Source: JAVJPJ01 sp040217295 (GTDB lineage Bacteria; Pseudomonadota; Alphaproteobacteria; Rhodobacterales; Rhodobacteraceae). From it: a DNA stretch of 34,427 bases. The notes beneath the pieces are model-generated. The model saw only the letters and a list, made by a program, of their open reading frames with translations. It was not told the DNA's origin and made no database searches. The DNA lies in assembly GCA_964460185.1 (NCBI GenBank), contig CAYWTM010000025.1, positions 1 to 34,427 of the forward strand, read 5' to 3'. A program made the position numbers and the translations under genes. Below, in pieces: positions 15,267-24,381 of this stretch (within the stretch, counting starts at the first letter, position 1; each line of letters starts with the position of its first letter).

Positions 15267-16366
15267 GACGCTCCTTTCCTGGCCAGTTCCTCGACCAGGC
15301 CTGCAAGCCGGTCGGCGGCATCCGGGACGCCAAGACGAAGGGCTGCCTGGGCCATGAGATCGGCGGCGGCGGGTTGGCCGAGAATGGTGTGAATGGTCGT
15401 GGCGAGGGTGTCGGTCGACAAGCTGCCTTCGGGGATCACAACCGCCGCGTCCGCATCTGCGGGGCCACGGGCATTCGCCGTCTGATGGTCTTGCAAGGCG
15501 GCGGCATAGGGAATGTAGATCGCGGGCCGTCCGATCACGTTGATGTCGGCCACCGAAGAGGCGCCCGCCCGGCAGATGACCAGTTGCGCCTCGGACAGGC
15601 GGCGCGGCATATCGCGAAAGAACGGCTCGACCTCGGCGCGCAGGCCGATACGGGCATAGGCCTCGGTCACCCGCTCGAAATCCTCGGGCCGGGCCTGCTG
15701 CCAGACCGTCAGGTGCCGGCGCATCGCCTCGGGCAGAGCCGCGAGTGCGGCCGGGACGGTATCGGCCAGAACGCGTGCGCCCTGCGATCCGCCAAACACC
15801 AGCAACGTCATCGGCCATTCCCCCGGCGGCATGTAGGGCGCGCCCGCACGTTCCAGCACGGCGGCGCGCACCGGATTTCCGGTATGGATGCCCTCGACGC
15901 CTACAGGCAGATCCGTGGGCCAGGTTCCACAGGCGACCACATCCACCCGTTTGGCAAAGACCCTGTTCACGCGACCCAGAACTCCGTTCTGTTCATGAAT
16001 CATCGCCGGCGTCCGCGTGATCCACGCCGCCGCCATCGCCGGGATCGTCGGATAGCCCCCGAACCCCACCACCACATCGGGTTTTTCGCGCCACATCTTG
16101 ATCGTGGCGCCAAGAATCCCGCCCAGAATGCGGAACGGCGCCAAAAGCTTTTGCGCGGCCCCGCCGCGCGCGAGGGTGGCCGACGCGACCTGCCGCACCT
16201 GAACTGCGTGCGAAAAGCCGTCTGTGTAGCGTGCGCCCCGGGCATCGGTGGACAGCGTCACCTTCCAGCCCCGGCGCAGCATCACCTCGCTTAGGGCCTG
16301 CGCGGGAAACATATGCCCCCCGGTGCCTCCGGCTGCGATGATCAGATGGGGGGCGGCGTTCGACAT
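15263..16366 (-). CDS. murG: Undecaprenyldiphospho-muramoylpentapeptide N-acetylglucosaminyltransferase MurG
   Basis: MurG converts lipid I to lipid II on the cytoplasmic face of the inner membrane. The 367-residue product carries the glycine-rich GGTGGHMFPA (13-22), IHEQNGVLGRVNR for membrane/acceptor binding, the second loop LVFGGSQGARV, and the donor-site region AQLVICRAGASSVADI. All are typical of GT28. It starts 5 bases after the ftsW stop and overlaps murC. Confidence 0.97.
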   Translation of the reverse strand: MSNAAPHLIIAAGGTGGHMFPAQALSEVMLRRGWKVTLSTDARGARYTDGFSHAVQVRQVASATLARGGAAQKLLAPFRILGGILGATIKMWREKPDVVVGFGGYPTIPAMAAAWITRTPAMIHEQNGVLGRVNRVFAKRVDVVACGTWPTDLPVGVEGIHTGNPVRAAVLERAGAPYMPPGEWPMTLLVFGGSQGARVLADTVPAALAALPEAMRRHLTVWQQARPEDFERVTEAYARIGLRAEVEPFFRDMPRRLSEAQLVICRAGASSVADINVIGRPAIYIPYAAALQDHQTANARGPADADAAVVIPEGSLSTDTLATTIHTILGQPAAADLMAQAALRLGVPDAADRLAGLVEELARKGAS

Positions 16367-16371
16367 GGCCC

Positions 16372-17538
16372 CTACCTCTGCCGCGACAAGAGGATGTCGC
16401 CGATTTCGCCCTGCGGACGAGACCGGGTGAAGGCGAGCATCATGCCCACCGCAATGCCCGTCGCGATCAGGCTTGATCCGCCGTAGCTGACGAAGGGCAA
16501 GGTCATGCCCTTGGCGGGCAATAGCCGCACCGCGACACCCAGATTGATGAAAGCCTGCAACGCCAGAAGGCTGGCCAGCCCGGTGCCCGCCAGCCGGATG
16601 AAGGGGTCGCGTTCACGGATCAACCGGAAGAAGGCGCGCAGCGTGATGGTGACGAACAGCGCAATGATCAGGAAAACGAGGATCAGGCCGTATTCCTCGG
16701 CGGCCACTGCGATGATGAAATCGGTGTGGGCGTCGGGCAATGTCCACTTGACCGACCCTTCGCCCAGACCCGCACCGAACAGCCCGCCATTGCGGATCGC
16801 GTCAGTGGCATAGGCCAGCTGCGTGTTGGGATCGACCTCGGCCGACAGGAACCCGTCGATCCGGCGCGCGAAATGTTCCGAATTGGAATAGGCAAGCACG
16901 CCGGCAAATCCGACCATTCCCACCACTCCGAACAAGATCAGCATCGGCGCGCCGGCCACGAAATAGATGACGGACCACGCAAAGATGATCAGCGCCGCCT
17001 GACCGAAATCGGGCTGCATCGCCAGGAAACCCACGATGACGGTCATCACCACCAAGGACACCAGCTTGCCTGGCGGCCCGCCGACCTCCTGGCTGGAGGC
17101 GATCATCCAGGCTGTGAAAACCACGAAAACGGGCTTGAGAAATTCCGACGGCTGAAGCGACGCAAAGCCCAGCGAATACCAGCGCGTCGCACCTTGCCCG
17201 AAATCGGTGCCGAACACCGGCAGCAGGGCCACCGCGGCAACAGCGGCGAAAAAGCCCACAACACCGAGCCTGCGAATGGCCGTGGGCGTCATCATCGATA
17301 CGAGGATCATGACGGTCAAGGCCATGCCGCCAAAGACACATTGCCGGATGACGTAGTGAAAAGGCTCGTGGCCGTTGCGTTCCGCCAGCGGCGGCGATGC
17401 CGCCAGCCCCAGCAAGAGGCCAATCGCGAACAGCGTCAGCACACAGCCAATGGTCACCCGATCAACCGTCCGCCACCAACGTGGCAAAACGGCCTCGCCG
17501 GATTGCACGATCACCGTGCCATGCGCGATTTCCGTCAT
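16372..17538 (-). CDS. ftsW: Peptidoglycan glycosyltransferase FtsW
   Basis: FtsW is the SEDS-family septal polymerase that works with FtsI. From the ATG at 17538 it has 388 residues and about ten membrane helices, with the SEDS segments SLQPSEFLKPVFV, ATDAIRNGGLFGAGLGEG, AAEEYGLILVF and the terminal LPFVSYGGSSLIATG. The start matches the usual N-terminus with LPRWWRTVDR soon after; a TTG 27 bases upstream is the only alternative. A CCCGG-TTTT-CCGGG hairpin without a T-tract sits at 17570-17583 just upstream, in a 111-base gap after the VOC gene. Confidence 0.96.
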   Translation of the reverse strand: MTEIAHGTVIVQSGEAVLPRWWRTVDRVTIGCVLTLFAIGLLLGLAASPPLAERNGHEPFHYVIRQCVFGGMALTVMILVSMMTPTAIRRLGVVGFFAAVAAVALLPVFGTDFGQGATRWYSLGFASLQPSEFLKPVFVVFTAWMIASSQEVGGPPGKLVSLVVMTVIVGFLAMQPDFGQAALIIFAWSVIYFVAGAPMLILFGVVGMVGFAGVLAYSNSEHFARRIDGFLSAEVDPNTQLAYATDAIRNGGLFGAGLGEGSVKWTLPDAHTDFIIAVAAEEYGLILVFLIIALFVTITLRAFFRLIRERDPFIRLAGTGLASLLALQAFINLGVAVRLLPAKGMTLPFVSYGGSSLIATGIAVGMMLAFTRSRPQGEIGDILLSRQR

Positions 17539-17649
17539 GGAGCTGCCCGCCCGATTATGCCTCAAATCGCCCGGTTTTCCGGGTCTGGGTCAACAATAAC
17601 GCGAAATGCCGGTCAGAGCCACCCTTTGCTTGACCGTGACCGAAATACC

Positions 17650-18033
17650 TCAGACGGGAGGTTGCCACAGCTCGATCTTGCGCCCATCGGGGTCCAGGAT
17701 CCAGGCGAAGCGCCCGAATTCGTTGCTTTCCACCGGTTGCAGCGGGCTCACGCCCTCGCCCCTGGCGCGGGCAAGCATGCCATCCAGATCATCCACCATG
17801 AGATTGAACATGAACGGCAGATCCGAGGGCGCGAAATAATCACTGTCCGCGGCAAAGGGCGAAAACACCGTGTAGGCCCGTTCGCCGGCCACCCCGGCAG
17901 ATCGGGCATGCTGAAACACGAAGCCCCCGAACGCCTCGGCGGTCATGCCCAGAACGCGCACATACCAATCCTTGGTCGCATCGGTATCCTTGCAGGCGAA
18001 AAACACACCTCCAACGCCCAGAACCCGTGCCAT
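17650..18033 (-). CDS. VOC-superfamily (glyoxalase/bleomycin-resistance fold) protein
   Basis: This single-domain protein of 127 residues has paired beta-alpha-beta-beta-beta modules: GVGGVFFACKDTDATKDWYVRVLGM at the start and the closing FAWILDPDGRKIELWQPP, whose glutamate is the usual metal ligand. The first-strand histidine seen in many metal-dependent members is replaced (VFFACKD), so activity is uncertain. GGGAGGACC precedes the ATG at 18033. It sits between murD and ftsW on the operon strand, with gaps of 54 and 111 bases, so it is a guest gene in the cluster. Substrate unknown; a link to cell-wall metabolism is not implied. Confidence 0.88.
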   Translation of the reverse strand: MARVLGVGGVFFACKDTDATKDWYVRVLGMTAEAFGGFVFQHARSAGVAGERAYTVFSPFAADSDYFAPSDLPFMFNLMVDDLDGMLARARGEGVSPLQPVESNEFGRFAWILDPDGRKIELWQPPV

Positions 18034-18087
18034 TCCGGTCCTCCCGATTTCGTTGTCCACCGGTGCAACGTGGCATCGAGCATAGGG

Positions 18088-19482
18088 TCAAATGGAAAGC
18101 TTTGCCACCTGGTCCATGAAATCCTGGCCGCGCTTTTCGAAACTGTCATACTGGTCGAAACTGGCGGCGGCCGGCGCCAGCAACACGGTTTCGCCCGCCT
18201 CGGCCTCCGCCGCGGCCCGCGCGACGGCCGTGGCCATGTCACCGCAAACCTCCAGCGGCAAATCCCCCAGATGCAGGGCAAACCCGGCCGCCTCGCGCCC
18301 GATCACGTAGGCCTTCACCACCTCGCCGGCCGCACCGCGCAGGGCCTGCGTGCCGCCTTCTTTCTCCAGGCCGCCGCAAATCCAGCGGATGCGCCTGAAC
18401 GCGCCCAGCGCCTTGACGGCGGCGTCGACATTGGTGGCCTTGCTGTCGTTGACAAAGGCAACGCCGCCGATCGTCGCCACCCGCTGCGAGCGATGGGGCA
18501 ACCCTTCGAAACTGTGAAAGGCCGCTTCGATATCGCGCGGCGCCAGGCCAAGCGCGCGCGCCGCACCATAGGCACAGGCCGCGTTTTGATGGTTATGCGT
18601 CCCCGGCAGCCCCGGCACGTCCCGCAGGTCGATCGAGGCCACCTGCCGCCCCTTGCGCATCTCCGACAACCAGCCCTTGCGCGCAATCAGATCCCATCCC
18701 GGCCCGGTCAACCTGGCCGACCCGACACGGATCACCCGCGCATCCGCGGCACCTTCGGACAGCTGGTTGACCAGATACCGCCCCTCGGGCTCGTCCACCC
18801 CGATGATCGCGCGGTCCGGCCCGCCTTCGGCGAACAGGCGGCGCTTGGCCGCGAAATAGCCGCCCATTCCGGCATGCCGATCCAGATGATCGGGGGACAG
18901 GTTGGTGAAAACGGCAATATCCGGCGTCAAGGCACGGGCAAGATCGGTCTGGTAGGAACTCAGCTCCAGCACCACGACACCGCCGTCCTCGGGCGGCTCG
19001 ATATCCAGAACCCCGCGCCCGATATTGCCGGCCAACTGTACCGACCGGCCGGCGGTGGCCAGGATATGCGCCAAGAGCGCCGAGGTCGTGGACTTTCCGT
19101 TCGACCCGGTGATGGCGACGACCTTGGGCGGCGTCTCCATATGGTCCCAGTCCGCCCCGAAAGACCGAAAGAACAGCCCCACGTCATTGTCGACCGGAAC
19201 ACCCGCGGCCCAGGCCGCCGCGATCGCGCGATGTGGTGCCGGGTAGAGATGCGGAATACCCGGTGAGGTCACCAGGCAGGCCACCCCCGCAAAGGCATCG
19301 GGCGCCACGGGATCCCAGATCGCGAACCCCTCGGCCTGTGCAGCCGCACGCGCGGGCGCCCCGTCATCCCAGCACAATGCCTCTGCCCCGCCCGCCCGCA
19401 AGGCGCGCGCCGCGGCAAGGCCGGACCGGCCAAGCCCCAGAACACCCACGCGATGCCCGTCAAATCCCCGAACCGGTATCAT
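18088..19482 (-). CDS. murD: UDP-N-acetylmuramoylalanine--D-glutamate ligase MurD
   Basis: MurD adds D-Glu to UDP-MurNAc-L-Ala in the cytoplasm. The 464-residue product has an N-terminal Rossmann-like UDP-binding start (VGVLGLGRSGLAAARAL), the ATP loop TGSNGKST (125-132), the NLSPDHLDRH central motif, and a C-terminal domain with FVNDSKATNVDAAVKAL and ICGGLEKEG. It is separated from the upstream SDR gene by about 200 bases of repeat-bearing DNA, the second-largest gap inside the cluster. Confidence 0.97.
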   Translation of the reverse strand: MIPVRGFDGHRVGVLGLGRSGLAAARALRAGGAEALCWDDGAPARAAAQAEGFAIWDPVAPDAFAGVACLVTSPGIPHLYPAPHRAIAAAWAAGVPVDNDVGLFFRSFGADWDHMETPPKVVAITGSNGKSTTSALLAHILATAGRSVQLAGNIGRGVLDIEPPEDGGVVVLELSSYQTDLARALTPDIAVFTNLSPDHLDRHAGMGGYFAAKRRLFAEGGPDRAIIGVDEPEGRYLVNQLSEGAADARVIRVGSARLTGPGWDLIARKGWLSEMRKGRQVASIDLRDVPGLPGTHNHQNAACAYGAARALGLAPRDIEAAFHSFEGLPHRSQRVATIGGVAFVNDSKATNVDAAVKALGAFRRIRWICGGLEKEGGTQALRGAAGEVVKAYVIGREAAGFALHLGDLPLEVCGDMATAVARAAAEAEAGETVLLAPAAASFDQYDSFEKRGQDFMDQVAKLSI

Positions 19483-19544
19483 GCGCGCCTCTCACCCCAG
19501 ACCGCGGGCAGACATCCGGCCCGGCGCCTGCCCTTTCTCCGTTT

Positions 19545-19570
19545 TCCAAATATCCCCGCCGGAGGCATCC
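19545..19570. repeat. Dispersed intergenic repeat, copy 2 (CAAATAT...GCCGGAGGC)
   Basis: TCCAAATATCCCCGCCGGAG followed by GCATCC, a close match to 2755-2782. It lies in the 203-base gap between the SDR stop (19686) and the murD start (19482). Together with the palindrome at 19630-19652, it makes this gap look like an insertion of small non-coding repeat material into the operon. Confidence 0.5.
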
Positions 19571-19629
19571 CGCCAGAGGCAACACGTCCCAGGACCCGAA
19601 AATCCGGGCCAGGCGCCCGCCGCGGGGAC

Positions 19630-19652
19630 CCATTTTCTTTCAAAGAAAATGG
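19630..19652. repeat. 23-base palindrome CCATTTTCTTT-C-AAAGAAAATGG
   Basis: Two perfect 11-base arms (19630-19640 and 19642-19652) surround one central C. It is AT-rich in a GC-rich setting, which makes it conspicuous. It has no adjoining T-tract beyond the arm itself. It follows the SDR stop by about 35 bases on the minus strand and may act as a weak bidirectional terminator or RNA 3'-end structure. I have the impression that similar strings recur in roseobacter intergenic DNA. Confidence 0.5.
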
Positions 19653-19685
19653 CGCCGCGCACCGCGAAGGCGGGCGCCCCCAGCC

Positions 19686-20360
19686 TCACCAGCGCATCGA
19701 CAGCTTGTCGCGGAAGAACCGGCCCGTGGGACCGTCGTCGGGCAGATCCGCAAGCCACAGCGCGGTTTCCGCGCCCTGTTCGGGGCTGCGCGGGGCATCG
19801 CCGCCGCCCATCCGCGTGCGCACCCAACCGGGATCCATCGCGTTGATCTTCACACCCTCGGGCAGATCGCGCGGCAAGGCCTTGGTCAGCGCGTTCAGCG
19901 CGGCCTTGGCCACACCGTAGGCGCCCGGCCCTTCCAGCCCCTCGCCAAAACTGCCCCATCCCGACGAGACATTGACGATCCGCCCCCAGCCCTGCGCGCC
20001 CATATGGGGCACCACGGCCCGGATCAGTTCGAACGGGCCGCGAAACATGACCTCGATCGACATGTTGAAGCCGCCGGGATCCTCCAACATGTTCGTGTCG
20101 ATCAGAACACCGGCATTGTTGACCAGGATATCGACACCGCCGATCTTGTCGACCGCGCCGGCCAGCGCGTCGGAGCGCGCAACATCCAGTCGCACCGCCT
20201 GCGCGCCGATCTGGTCGGCCGCCGCCCGGCCCGCCTCGAGATCGCGCACACCGATCACCACCCGGTGCCCGCGCGCCACCAGCCCCTCGGCGATCGCACG
20301 ACCGATGCCGCGATTGCCGCCCGTGACGAGGGCCGTGGGTCTTTCGGGGCGATTGCTCAT
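19686..20360 (-). CDS. Short-chain dehydrogenase/reductase (SDR)
   Basis: This classical SDR of 224 residues has the cofactor loop TGGNRGIG (13-20), NNAG (81-84), catalytic Ser in NVSSGWGSF (132/133), Tyr148 and Lys152 in AYGVAKAA, and a PGWVRT motif after the active site. The arginine near RGHRVVIGVRD hints at NADP(H) preference. The ATG at 20360 has TGAGG upstream and lies 8 bases after the mraY stop, so it is coupled to the wall operon although it is not a known peptidoglycan enzyme. Substrate unknown. A much longer upstream frame overlaps mraY antisense-like and was not used. Confidence 0.92.
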   Translation of the reverse strand: MSNRPERPTALVTGGNRGIGRAIAEGLVARGHRVVIGVRDLEAGRAAADQIGAQAVRLDVARSDALAGAVDKIGGVDILVNNAGVLIDTNMLEDPGGFNMSIEVMFRGPFELIRAVVPHMGAQGWGRIVNVSSGWGSFGEGLEGPGAYGVAKAALNALTKALPRDLPEGVKINAMDPGWVRTRMGGGDAPRSPEQGAETALWLADLPDDGPTGRFFRDKLSMRW

Positions 20361-20368
20361 GAAAATCC

Positions 20369-21454
20369 TCAGCGTAGCTTCAACGTGGCGAGACCGATCA
20401 ATGCCAGGATCAGCGAGATGATCCAGAACCGGATCACCACCTGGGGCTCGGCCCAGCCTTTTTTCTCGAAATGGTGGTGGATGGGCGCCATCAGGAACAC
20501 GCGTTTCCCGGTCGCCTTGAAATACGCCACCTGCACGATGACCGACACGGCCTCGGCCACGAACAGGCCTCCGACGATGGCCAGCACGATCTCGTGCTTG
20601 GTGGAGACGGCGATCGCGCCAAGCGCGCCGCCAAGCGCAAGCGACCCGGTATCCCCCATGAACACCGCCGCGGGCGGCGCATTGTACCACAAGAAGCCCA
20701 GGCCACCCCCGATCAGGCCCGCGCTGAAGATCAGCAATTCACCGGTTCCCGGCACGTAGTGCACGTCGAGGTAATTGGTGAAATCAACCCGGCCCACCGC
20801 ATAGGCGATCACGCCAAGCGTCCCCGCGGCGATCATCACGGGCATGATGGCCAGACCGTCCAGACCATCGGTCAGGTTCACGGCATTGGCCGATCCCACG
20901 ATCACGAACATGGCGAAAGGCACAAAGAACCACCCCATGTTCCACAACACATCCTTGAACACGGGCATGGCAAGCTGTTGCGACAATTCGGCAGGATGCA
21001 CGTAGACGGCCGCCATCGAGGCCACGCCGGCAATGGCAAACCCGATGACCAGGCGCATCCGGCCTGAAACCCCTTTGGTGGTGTTGCGGCTGACCTTCGC
21101 CCAGTCATCGGCAAATCCGACCAGCCCGAAGGCCACGGTCGTGCCCAGAACGATCCAGACATACGGATTGTCCAGCCGCGCCCACAGCAGCGTCGACAGG
21201 GTCAGGGCCGCCAGGATCAACAAGCCCCCCATCGTCGGGGTGCCGGCCTTGGTCGCGATGTGATGGGCCGGTCCATCTTCACGGATCGGCTGTCCATGGG
21301 CGTATTTGCGGCGCAGGGCGTTGATCAGGGGCTGGCCGAATATGAAGCCGAAGACGAGGGCCGTGAAAAACGCGCCGCCGGCCCGGAACGTGATGTAGCG
21401 AAACAGGTTGAAGATGTCGCCGCCATCGCTGAGCTCGTTCAACCAATACAACAT
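20369..21454 (-). CDS. mraY: Phospho-N-acetylmuramoyl-pentapeptide-transferase MraY
   Basis: MraY transfers phospho-MurNAc-pentapeptide to undecaprenyl phosphate, making lipid I in the inner membrane. The 361-residue product has ten predicted helices and the family's acidic motifs: FADDWAKV, NLTDGLDGLA and FMGDTGSLALGG. It also has the cytoplasmic PIHHHFEKKGW loop. The ATG directly abuts the murF TAG with no base between, which favours re-initiation after murF. Confidence 0.97.
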   Translation of the reverse strand: MLYWLNELSDGGDIFNLFRYITFRAGGAFFTALVFGFIFGQPLINALRRKYAHGQPIREDGPAHHIATKAGTPTMGGLLILAALTLSTLLWARLDNPYVWIVLGTTVAFGLVGFADDWAKVSRNTTKGVSGRMRLVIGFAIAGVASMAAVYVHPAELSQQLAMPVFKDVLWNMGWFFVPFAMFVIVGSANAVNLTDGLDGLAIMPVMIAAGTLGVIAYAVGRVDFTNYLDVHYVPGTGELLIFSAGLIGGGLGFLWYNAPPAAVFMGDTGSLALGGALGAIAVSTKHEIVLAIVGGLFVAEAVSVIVQVAYFKATGKRVFLMAPIHHHFEKKGWAEPQVVIRFWIISLILALIGLATLKLR

Positions 21455-22879
21455 CTAGCGGGACCCTCGCTTGTGATATACTGCCGCTTGCCCCAGTTTG
21501 CGCAATGCGTCAACCACGCGGCTCACTTTGATCCCCTTGGAGCCTTTTATCAGCAACACATCATCGGGCTTGAGATGCCGCGCCAGGGTTTGCGCCATCT
21601 CATCTGCGGTTTCGCAATGCAGCCCCCGGATCGCGGCAGGCAGCGCGGCGTGCAGATTCTGCATCAGTGGCCCCACGGTATGAACCTGATCGATGCGCGC
21701 CAGGGCCGGGTGCCCGGCGATCGCCGCATGCAGCCCGGGCGCTGTCGGCCCCAACTCCAGCATGTCGCCCAGGACCGCGATCCTGCGCCCCCGTCCGTCG
21801 GGCGCGGCCGCCGCCAAGACCTCGAGCGCGGCGGCCATCGAGGCGGGGTTTGCGTTGAATGCATCGTCGATCATCTGCACGGACAAGCCATCGGTCTGGC
21901 TCAGGACCACTGTTTCGCGCGTACCGCGCCCTTCGAACGGGTGCCAAGACGCAAGCGACAACGCGGCCCGGGTCGGATCGGCACCCGCCGCCTCTGCCGC
22001 GGCCAGCGCGATCATCGCGTTCATGCCGTAATGCCGCCCCGGCGCCCCCAGTTTCAAAAGCCGCTCGGTGCCCTGATCGTCGATCTTCAACACCGTGGCC
22101 TCATCCGAGATACGCAGATCGGTCACGCGGACATCCAGCCCGGCGTCCTCGCCAAAGGTGATCAGACGCGCCGCGCAGGACCGGGCCTTGTCGAACAGGA
22201 TGCCGGAGGTGTCCAGATCGCCATGGGCCAGCGCCACGCCACCCGGCTCCAAACCCTCGTAGATGCTGGCCTTTTCCACCGCGATGCCCTCGATCACGCC
22301 AAAGGCCTCCAGATGCGCAGGGGCGACAGTCGTCACCACGGCCACATGGGGCCGGGCCAGTTTCGACAGGGGTGCGATTTCACCAGGGGCGTTCATCCCG
22401 ATCTCGATCACCGCGTATTCGGCATCCGCAGGCATGCGCGCCAGCGTGATCGGCACCCCCCAGTGATTGTTGAAACTCGCCTCGGCCGCATGGGTGCGCC
22501 CCTGCGCACCCAGCGCGGTGCGCAGCATTTCCTTGACGGTTGTCTTGCCCACCGATCCGGTGACCGCGATGACGGTGGCAGCCGTGCGCGCGCGGCCTGC
22601 CGCGCCCAGGGCGCGCAAGCCTTCCATCACATCACCCACCAGCAGCAGGCGATCGGGGGCCACACCATCGGGAATGCGGCTGACCAGCGCCGCTGCCGCC
22701 CCCTTGGCCAACGCGTCTGCCACGAAATCGTGACCGTCGCGCGCCGCGCTGAGCGCCACGAACAGATCGCCCTCGCCCACGGAGCGGCTGTCGATCGAAA
22801 TCCCGGTCACCGCCCAGTCAGAGGCCACACGCCCCCCCGTCGCCTCTGCGGCCTCGGCTGCGGTCCAAAGCACGCTCAT
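21455..22879 (-). CDS. murF: UDP-N-acetylmuramoyl-tripeptide--D-alanyl-D-alanine ligase MurF
   Basis: MurF adds D-Ala-D-Ala to the UDP-MurNAc-tripeptide, completing the pentapeptide. The 474-residue product has the ATP loop TGSVGKTT (107-114), the NHWGVPITLARMP motif, EIGMNAPGEIAPL, and the C-terminal domain with DDAFNANPASMAAAL and LGDMLELG. Start and stop are tightly packed: it overlaps murE by ATGA and ends directly against mraY. Confidence 0.97.
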   Translation of the reverse strand: MSVLWTAAEAAEATGGRVASDWAVTGISIDSRSVGEGDLFVALSAARDGHDFVADALAKGAAAALVSRIPDGVAPDRLLLVGDVMEGLRALGAAGRARTAATVIAVTGSVGKTTVKEMLRTALGAQGRTHAAEASFNNHWGVPITLARMPADAEYAVIEIGMNAPGEIAPLSKLARPHVAVVTTVAPAHLEAFGVIEGIAVEKASIYEGLEPGGVALAHGDLDTSGILFDKARSCAARLITFGEDAGLDVRVTDLRISDEATVLKIDDQGTERLLKLGAPGRHYGMNAMIALAAAEAAGADPTRAALSLASWHPFEGRGTRETVVLSQTDGLSVQMIDDAFNANPASMAAALEVLAAAAPDGRGRRIAVLGDMLELGPTAPGLHAAIAGHPALARIDQVHTVGPLMQNLHAALPAAIRGLHCETADEMAQTLARHLKPDDVLLIKGSKGIKVSRVVDALRKLGQAAVYHKRGSR

Positions 22880-24360
22880 ACCCGTCCCTCCAACGCGGCC
22901 ACGGCCACGCTGGCCTGTTCCACATCGTCGAAAGGATACACCACATCGCCCACGATCTGGCCGGTTTCATGCCCCTTGCCCGCGATCAGCAGGGCGTCAC
23001 CGGGTTCGAGCGCGTCCACGCCGCGCAAAATCGCCTCGGCCCGGTCGGCGATCTCGGTCGCCTCGGGACAGCCCGCAAGGATCGCCGCGCGGATATCTGC
23101 CGGGTCCTCGGACCGAGGGTTGTCATCGGTCACGATCTGCAGATCTGCGAATTCGGCCGCGGCCTTGCCCATAAGGGGCCGCTTGCCACGGTCGCGGTCG
23201 CCGCCCGCGCCGAACACCACCACCAGCCGGCCCAGAACATGCGGGCGCAACGCCTTGAGCGCGGTTTCCAGTGAATCGGGCGTATGGGAATAATCGACAT
23301 AGACCGGCGCCCCGTTCGATCGCCGCCCCGCCAGCTGCATCCGCCCGCGCACGCCATCAAGCTTGCGCAGCACGCCGAAAACGGCCTCGGGCTGTTCCCC
23401 CGCGCCGATCACGAGGCCCGCCGCCGTCAGCGCATTCATCGCCTGGAATGCCCCGATCAGGTCCAGACGCGTCTGATACTGCGTGCCCTGCCAGCGAAAC
23501 AGCACGTCCTGGCCGGTATCGTCCAACCGCCGCCCGGTGATCTTGAGACCGGCATCCGCGGAATACTGGCCCACCCCGATCACCTCGATCTCGCGCGTGG
23601 CGCAGGCTTCGGCAACGCGAGGCCCGTAGCTGTCATCCAGGTTCACGACCGCAACACCATCTTCGGACAGAAGTTCCGTGAACAGGCGCAGCTTGGCCTG
23701 AAAATAGCTCTCCATCGTGCCGTGATAGTCCAGGTGATCCTGCGTCAGGTTGGTGAAAGCGGCGGCCGCCAGGCTGACGGCCTCCATGCGGCGCTGATCC
23801 AACCCATGGGACGATGCCTCCATCGCGGCGTGGGTAATGCCGGCATCGGACATATCCGCCAGCAGCCGGTGCAGGGTCAGCGCCTCGGGCGTCGTGTGGA
23901 TGCCGGGTGCCGCGAAAGCGCCCTCGACGCCGGTGGTGCCGATATTGACGGCATCGCGGCCAAGGGCGGCCCAGATCTGCCGGGTAAAGCTGGCGACGCT
24001 GGTCTTGCCGTTGGTGCCGGTGACGGCCACCACCGTTTCGGGCTGTGTCCCGAACCATAGCGCCGCCGCATGCGCCAGCGCCGCGCGGGCGTCTTGCACC
24101 ACGACAAGCGCCGCATCGGATGCGGCCAGTTGGGCGGCCGCGATATCGGCGCCTTCCCGGTCGGTCAGGATTGCGCCTGCGCCCATGCGCAACGCGTACT
24201 GGATGAATTCGCCCCCATGCACCCGCGTGCCCGGCAGGGCCGCGAACAAGTGCCCGGTCGCCACCTTTCGGCTGTCGAGGCTGAGCCCCGTCACGGCAAC
24301 ATCACCGCCCGTGCGCGCGGTCAGTCCAAGTTGTGACAGAAGTTTCGTGCCCGGCGCCAT
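22876..24360 (-). CDS. murE: UDP-N-acetylmuramoyl-L-alanyl-D-glutamate--2,6-diaminopimelate ligase MurE
   Basis: MurE adds meso-diaminopimelate to the growing stem peptide. From ATG 24360 it has 494 residues, with GTNGKT (115-120) for ATP and NLTQDHLDYHGTMESYFQAK in the middle. The amino-acid specificity motif DNPR (413-416) indicates meso-DAP rather than lysine. An in-frame GTG 9 bases upstream is an alternative start. It lies 21 bases after ftsI. Confidence 0.97.
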   Translation of the reverse strand: MAPGTKLLSQLGLTARTGGDVAVTGLSLDSRKVATGHLFAALPGTRVHGGEFIQYALRMGAGAILTDREGADIAAAQLAASDAALVVVQDARAALAHAAALWFGTQPETVVAVTGTNGKTSVASFTRQIWAALGRDAVNIGTTGVEGAFAAPGIHTTPEALTLHRLLADMSDAGITHAAMEASSHGLDQRRMEAVSLAAAAFTNLTQDHLDYHGTMESYFQAKLRLFTELLSEDGVAVVNLDDSYGPRVAEACATREIEVIGVGQYSADAGLKITGRRLDDTGQDVLFRWQGTQYQTRLDLIGAFQAMNALTAAGLVIGAGEQPEAVFGVLRKLDGVRGRMQLAGRRSNGAPVYVDYSHTPDSLETALKALRPHVLGRLVVVFGAGGDRDRGKRPLMGKAAAEFADLQIVTDDNPRSEDPADIRAAILAGCPEATEIADRAEAILRGVDALEPGDALLIAGKGHETGQIVGDVVYPFDDVEQASVAVAALEGRV

Positions 24361-24381
24361 TCGGCCCACCCCGCTGACCGC

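Noticed and set aside
17570..17583. CCCGG-TTTT-CCGGG hairpin upstream of ftsW as a terminator of the VOC gene
   Set aside because: Only five base pairs and no T-tract after the stem; could be chance in GC-rich DNA.
16726..19266. An 846-codon plus-strand open frame opposite ftsW, the VOC gene and murD
   Set aside because: Antisense shadow of well-supported genes; no recognisable motif and shadow-like composition.
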